Origin: an uncultured Olsenella sp.
GTDB taxonomy: Bacteria; Actinomycetota; Coriobacteriia; Coriobacteriales; Atopobiaceae
NCBI GenBank assembly: GCA_900316105.1
Contig: ONBR01000005.1
Coordinates: 1-64,000 of the forward strand
Length of the DNA: 64,000 nucleotides
Reading direction: 5' to 3'
The stretch's first letter is position 1. The number at the start of each line of letters is the position of its first letter. Shown one piece after another: positions 60,860 to 64,000 of the stretch. Below the pieces are notes generated by a model. It saw nothing but the letters and a program-made list of their open reading frames with translations. It ran no database searches and had not been told where the DNA came from. The translations under genes were made by a program, and so were the position numbers.

Positions 60860-61735
60860 ATGAAGGAACGGATTCCCGGAATTCACGACCTCATCCATCT
60901 GGATGAGGTCGATTCGACTAACACCTATGCCAAGCGCATCTATGCGGCGGACGAGGACGGCGTGGCGACTCGCCTATGTGACAAAAGTGCCAGGCGCTAT
61001 TGTCACATTCCGGTCGATGCCGTTGTCGCGGACGAACAAACGGCGGGACGTGGTCGCCTGGGGCGAGTCTGGCAGAGCCAGAGGGGACAGACCCTGGTCG
61101 TAACCTTTGTTGCCTACGTGCCGGCGCGAGTCCTGCGCGAGTTGGGCGGCGGCTGGCTCACCTCCATCTGTGGCCTCGCCTGCTTGGACGTCCTTCGTGA
61201 GCTGTGTGACAAAAGTGCCAGGCACTTTTGTCACATCGAGGATCTGCAGCTCAAGTGGCCCAACGACCTCTACTGCGCGGGAAAGAAGCTCGGTGGCATT
61301 CTCTGCGAGCTTGTACCTGGGACGGCAACGAAGGAGGAGGTGGGCGTGGTCTTTGGCGTTGGCACGAACCTGCTGACGCCACCCGACCAGCTGCCGCTGC
61401 TTACGGCGACCTCGCTTTCCGCCTGGCTAAGAGGGGCGGTGGGCGAGCTTCCCGCCTTTGATGACCTACGGGCTTGCTTGGTGGGAGAAATCGCCCGCGA
61501 GTTGGGAGACTTCCTGGGACAGCTTGCGGAGCTTGGGCAAGCTGCTACCGACCAGTTTCTGCCCCGCCTGCGCGAGGTCAGCTACACCCTGGGAAAGAGG
61601 GTCGAGGTCAGAAGGACTGACGGGTCAAAGGTCACTGGCGTCGCACAGGACATCCTGTCTGACACGGCCCTCCTGGTGCGAACGGACGCAGGCGAGGGCG
61701 TAGTCGTCACCTCCGGCGACGTCGGCGTCCTCTAG
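60860..61735 (+). CDS. birA: Biotin-[acetyl-CoA-carboxylase] ligase with two palindrome insertions
   Basis: The 291-residue monofunctional ligase (no DNA-binding domain) has HLDEVDSTNTYAKR, the ATP/biotin loop ADEQTAGRGRLGRVW, LKWPNDLYCAGKKLGGIL and a C-terminal SH3-like domain. Two copies of a 33-bp palindrome lie in frame. They add CDKSARRYCH at residues 40-49 and CDKSARHFCH at 116-125, at points where the family has variable loops. Both keep the frame open and the catalytic motifs intact, so the enzyme may still work. Its obvious substrate, AccB, is encoded in the same operon. Confidence 0.93.
   Translation: MKERIPGIHDLIHLDEVDSTNTYAKRIYAADEDGVATRLCDKSARRYCHIPVDAVVADEQTAGRGRLGRVWQSQRGQTLVVTFVAYVPARVLRELGGGWLTSICGLACLDVLRELCDKSARHFCHIEDLQLKWPNDLYCAGKKLGGILCELVPGTATKEEVGVVFGVGTNLLTPPDQLPLLTATSLSAWLRGAVGELPAFDDLRACLVGEIARELGDFLGQLAELGQAATDQFLPRLREVSYTLGKRVEVRRTDGSKVTGVAQDILSDTALLVRTDAGEGVVVTSGDVGVL
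60976..61008. repeat. 33-bp palindromic element inside birA (copy 1)
   Basis: ATGTGACAAAAGTGCC...GGCGCTATTGTCACAT, a near-perfect palindrome (one mismatch inside the right arm), read in frame as the peptide CDKSARRYCH. Confidence 0.9.
61204..61236. repeat. 33-bp palindromic element inside birA (copy 2)
   Basis: TGTGACAAAAGTGCC pairs perfectly with GGCACTTTTGTCACA. It is in the same orientation and the same frame as copy 1 (peptide CDKSARHFCH), 228 bases downstream of it. Confidence 0.92.
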
Positions 61736-61739
61736 TGGG

Positions 61740-61768
61740 TGTGACATGCTGGTTGCGACTGGTATGCT
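61740..61768 (+). promoter_or_regulatory. Candidate promoter of the cation-efflux gene
   Basis: TGTGAC (61740-61745) and TATGCT (61763-61768) are 17 bases apart with TGG before the -10, an extended -10 form. It lies just after birA and would give a leader of about 80 bases. Confidence 0.4.
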
Positions 61769-61813
61769 CACGGCTTGGAGGGGGTACCATTGCTTCTAGT
61801 GAATAGGGAAGGG

Positions 61814-61839
61814 GAGGCGGAGAGTCCCATCTCCGCCTC
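61814..61839 (+). other. Leader hairpin before the cation-efflux gene
   Basis: GAGGCGGAGA (61814-61823) pairs with TCTCCGCCTC (61830-61839) around GTCCCA, ending 17 bases before the start codon and next to the AAGGAA site. There is no T-run and I could not match it to the yybP-ykoY manganese riboswitch. It may still limit or regulate translation. Confidence 0.45.
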
Positions 61840-61856
61840 TCTCATTAAGGAACGGG

Positions 61857-63077
61857 ATGTATATGGCCGCAGACAGAAAGGCAGCAGAGGATACTGAGCG
61901 ACAAACGAATGGCGCGCTCCGCGAGAAGGAAATCGTTCGCACCAGTATTGTGGGCATCTTTGCCAATGTGGTTCTGGCCGCCTTCAAGGCCTTCATCGGC
62001 ATCGTCTCTAACTCCATCGCCGTTACTCTGGATGCAGTGAACAACCTCTCCGATGCCCTGAGCTCGGTCATCACTATCGTAGGTACCAAGCTGGCGGGCA
62101 AGGCCCCCGACAGGGAGCATCCCCTGGGCTATGGTCGCATCGAGTATCTGACCTCAACGATCATCTCCTTCATCGTCCTCTATGCCGGCGTCACGTCGCT
62201 GGTCGAGTCCGTGAAGAAGGTCATCTCTCCCGAAGCTCCGGACTACTCCGCCGTCTCCCTGATCATCATTGCGTCAGCTGTTGTGGTGAAGCTCTTCCTG
62301 GGTCGTTACGTTCGTGGAGTAGGTGAGAAGGTCAAGTCAGACTCTCTGGTGGCCTCGGGCTCCGATGCCCTCTTTGACGCCATCCTGTCTGCGTCAGTCC
62401 TGGCAGCTGCCGTCATCTACCTGACAACGGGCCTGAGCCTGGAGGCCATCGTCGGTGTGGCCATCTCCGTGGTCATCGTAAAGGCCGGCCTGGAGATGCT
62501 GGGTGAATCCCTGAGCCAGATTTTGGGCGAGAGCATGGACCCCGAGCTTGCTGTGAAGGTCAAGGAACTGGCAAACGAGGTCGACGGCGTCTATGCCACC
62601 TATGACACCATCCTGCACGCCTATGGGCCTCAGCTCTACATCTGCGAGCTGCACGCAGAGGTTCCCGATACCTACAACGCCAAGCAGATCGACGACCTGA
62701 CTCGCCAGATTACTGCCAACGTGGCGGCAGGTACCAATTGCAAGGTAATCGTTGATGCCGTGGGTATCTATGCCCGTTGCACCACAGGCAAGTCCGCCGA
62801 GCTGCGAAACGAAATCACCCGCATGGTTATGGCCCATCCGAGTGTTATTCAGATGCATGCCTTCCGCGTGGATGAGGAGACCAAGGCCATCAACTTTGAT
62901 ATCATCCTGGACTTTGATTCGGACCGTCACGCAGAGTACCAGAAGATTCTGCACGAGGTCAGGTCCGCCTATCCTGACTACAAGGTCCATATCACTCAGG
63001 ATATTGACGCTGCCAATCTTCGCTCCCAGCTGGGCGAGGAGAAGATTCGCCTTGCCCGCGAGTCGCTTGAGAGCTAA
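61857..63077 (+). CDS. Cation diffusion facilitator (CDF) metal transporter
   Basis: The 406-residue protein has six helices. The metal-site residues are in LDAVNNLSDALSS (helix 2), HPLGYGRIEYL, and a corresponding GSDALFDAILSASV pair in helix 5 (Asp residues in DALFD). A cytoplasmic ferredoxin-like domain follows (TYDTILHAYGPQLYICELHAEVP). A C-terminal extension of about 100 residues appears to repeat a dimerisation-type fold (VIQMHAFRVDEETKAINFDI). NLSDA-type helix 2 and the length suggest a manganese/iron-type CDF, but metal choice is not certain. ATG 61857 follows AAGGAACGGG. Confidence 0.9.
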   Translation: MYMAADRKAAEDTERQTNGALREKEIVRTSIVGIFANVVLAAFKAFIGIVSNSIAVTLDAVNNLSDALSSVITIVGTKLAGKAPDREHPLGYGRIEYLTSTIISFIVLYAGVTSLVESVKKVISPEAPDYSAVSLIIIASAVVVKLFLGRYVRGVGEKVKSDSLVASGSDALFDAILSASVLAAAVIYLTTGLSLEAIVGVAISVVIVKAGLEMLGESLSQILGESMDPELAVKVKELANEVDGVYATYDTILHAYGPQLYICELHAEVPDTYNAKQIDDLTRQITANVAAGTNCKVIVDAVGIYARCTTGKSAELRNEITRMVMAHPSVIQMHAFRVDEETKAINFDIILDFDSDRHAEYQKILHEVRSAYPDYKVHITQDIDAANLRSQLGEEKIRLARESLES

Positions 63078-63117
63078 GACGCCTAGCGCGTAGACTATAC
63101 CAAGCGAATAGGCCTTA

Positions 63118-63150
63118 GGGGAAACTGTCCCAGGATGTGACAGAGTCCCC
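63118..63150. repeat. Variant palindrome (GGGGAAACTGTC...GACAGAGTCCCC)
   Basis: GGGGAAACTGTC (63118-63129) pairs with GACAGAGTCCCC (63139-63150) with two mismatches. It contains the GGGGAAACTGTC block of the element at 2064 and the GATGTGACA start of the 33-bp family, as if two units had been rearranged. Confidence 0.5.
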
Positions 63151-63168
63151 TGGGGGTTTGCTGCATCT

Positions 63169-63726
63169 TTGGGGGTTGGCTTGGACTTGGACTTGGACTT
63201 GGACTACATGCTCGAACGACTCTTCGAGCAACAGAACTCGCGAGGTCTCGTCCGTCCGGACGGGTTCTCGGTGTATGGGCAGCCCGTCCTACGTCGCGTG
63301 CCAGCTGGGCATGAGCCCCAGGCCCTTATGGATGCGAAGACTATCCAGCGTCGTCTGGTGGAGTGCGCTCATGCCGTGCACGCAACTTCCGACGGTCTCT
63401 GTGCCGGCTGGGTCAAGCAGGTCTTTTCCTCCCTGGGCTTTGGTATGCTGGCTGGAGATGCGATAGACATTTACGATGGGGACTGCCCCTACACGGACAC
63501 GGCCGACCTTCTGGTTGGTATGGTTGTTGCGACGTCACGTGAGCCCTACTCTGCGGATGGCAGGGCCTACGGGCACATCGGGCTCTACGTTGGCGACGGA
63601 ATGGTGATGGACAGCGCAGGTGGTCGAGTCCGACGGGTTCCTCTGGAGCTATGGCTCTCTGCCTACGGGATCATGGCTCCTCCGCGCTGGGGTTGGCTTG
63701 CTGGCATCGCCCTCGACCAGATGTGA
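63169..63726 (+). CDS. NlpC/P60-like cysteine peptidase family protein
   Basis: The 185-residue protein shows a papain-like layout: Cys in GLCAGWVKQVFSSLG, His in YGHIGLYVGDGMVMDS and a C-terminal WLSAYGI. It probably acts on peptidoglycan or a related amide, but no signal peptide is visible. The start is unclear. TTG 63169 gives an N-terminus of four Leu-Asp pairs encoded by four TTGGAC repeats (63181-63204). Each TTG could serve as a start, and ATG 63208 is the first ATG. The stop codon is supplied by the palindrome that begins at 63721. Confidence 0.7.
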   Translation: MGVGLDLDLDLDYMLERLFEQQNSRGLVRPDGFSVYGQPVLRRVPAGHEPQALMDAKTIQRRLVECAHAVHATSDGLCAGWVKQVFSSLGFGMLAGDAIDIYDGDCPYTDTADLLVGMVVATSREPYSADGRAYGHIGLYVGDGMVMDSAGGRVRRVPLELWLSAYGIMAPPRWGWLAGIALDQM

Positions 63727-63753
63727 CGAGGGAGCCAGGCGCTTTTGTCACAT
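63721..63753. repeat. 33-bp palindromic element overlapping a stop codon
   Basis: ATGTGACGAGGGAGCC...GGCGCTTTTGTCACAT is a palindrome with three mismatches in the left arm. Its first six bases, ATGTGA, encode the last Met and the stop of the NlpC/P60-like gene. It separates that gene from the next one by serving as a likely terminator. Confidence 0.85.
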
Positions 63754-63770
63754 GCGAGAAAGGATTGCAG

Positions 63771-64000
63771 TTGGGTATTCGACGCGCGACCACAGATGAT
63801 ATAGATGCCATTGCTGCCACCTACGATGAGCTCCTGGACTTCGAGGTGGAGCATGGCAGCGTGACCAACTGGAAGGCTGGTCTCTATCCTACACGCAAGG
63901 TACCCGAGCTGGGAGTCTCCAAGGACCAGATGTGGGTGCTCGAGGAGGACGGCCACGTCGTCGCCTCGATGATGCTCAATGGGCAGCAGGGACCGGGTTA
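63771..64000 (+). CDS. GNAT-family N-acetyltransferase, 3' end beyond the window
   Basis: A partial frame of 76 codons begins at TTG 63771, 8 bases after AAAGGA: LGIRRATTDDIDAIAATYDE, then MWVLEEDGHVVASMML. The opening IRRAT-x-DI-x-AI and the later VLEEDGxVVA strand are typical of the N-terminal half of GNAT acetyltransferases. The acetyl-CoA motif (Q/RxxGxG/A) would lie outside the window. The substrate is unknown. Confidence 0.72.
   Translation, partial: MGIRRATTDDIDAIAATYDELLDFEVEHGSVTNWKAGLYPTRKVPELGVSKDQMWVLEEDGHVVASMMLNGQQGPG

Noticed and set aside
61736-61856. yybP-ykoY manganese riboswitch before the CDF gene
   Set aside because: Only one simple stem is seen; the two conserved internal loops of that riboswitch could not be identified.

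Overview
The window reads as a contiguous stretch of chromosome from a high-GC, anaerobic, Gram-positive actinobacterium, most likely class Coriobacteriia and probably an Olsenella/Atopobium relative. The evidence is indirect. There is an oxygen-independent class III ribonucleotide reductase, a three-gene anaerobic glycerol-3-phosphate oxidation set (GlpA-like, GlpB-like, DUF1667), NfnAB-type ferredoxin:NADP oxidoreductase, FabK instead of FabI, and an AccD-AccA fusion. There are no outer-membrane genes. I found no rRNA, tRNA, CRISPR array, phage or transposase gene.

Layout. 1-3.3 kb: a zinc-ribbon membrane protein, pyrE and a C39-like peptidase. 3.3-11.1 kb (minus strand): a Pel-type exopolysaccharide operon (epimerase-like ORF, pelD, pelE, pelA-like deacetylase, pelF, pelG) without the outer-membrane pelB/pelC. 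11.3-14.4 kb: nfnB and nfnA, the latter with a damaged 3' end, and pth. 14.4-17.3 kb: a transglutaminase / alpha-E / permuted ATP-grasp cluster. 17.5-18.2 kb: two opposed arrays of a degenerate motif at 21-bp spacing, which no gene explains. 18.3-24.3 kb: a heptad-repeat secreted protein, an MMPL exporter and a divergent TetR regulator. 24.4-32.3 kb: a DUF1858-like protein, nrdD with two NrdR boxes, a HAD phosphatase, a GH25 lysozyme, malic enzyme and fumarase. 32.6-38.1 kb: glpK, then a leader terminator, glpP and the anaerobic G3P dehydrogenase set. 38.3-40.5 kb: free-methionine sulfoxide reductase and asnS. 40.8-46.8 kb: a complete oligopeptide ABC transporter. 46.9-50.2 kb: a barnase/barstar pair, a second zinc-ribbon protein and an archaeal-type Pth2. 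50.4-61.7 kb: fabH-acpP-fabK-fabD-fabG-fabF-accB-fabZ-accC-accDA-degV-birA, a near-complete type II fatty acid synthesis and biotin-carboxylase operon that ends with the ligase that biotinylates AccB. 61.9-64 kb: a cation-diffusion facilitator, an NlpC/P60-like protein and a truncated GNAT acetyltransferase.

How the genes connect. Glycerol enters through GlpK, and GlpP probably senses glycerol-3-phosphate at the leader terminator before the dehydrogenase genes. Malic enzyme and fumarase interconvert C4 and C3 acids, and NfnAB balances NADPH and ferredoxin. The fab/acc operon makes acyl-ACP from acetyl-CoA. The Pel operon probably makes a cationic exopolysaccharide under c-di-GMP control, because an RxxD motif survives in PelD.

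Strongest unusual signals: (1) the 21-bp-phased inverted arrays at 17.5-18.2 kb; (2) a family of 33-bp palindromes, two of which sit in frame inside birA while others bracket pth2 and supply a stop codon; (3) a one-base frameshift that separates an epimerase-like N-terminal domain from PelD; (4) a deletion/frameshift in nfnA at a 10-base match to a sequencing-adapter end; (5) long hairpins with variable arms and a conserved centre; (6) a 14-bp palindrome at the same promoter position before both zinc-ribbon genes.
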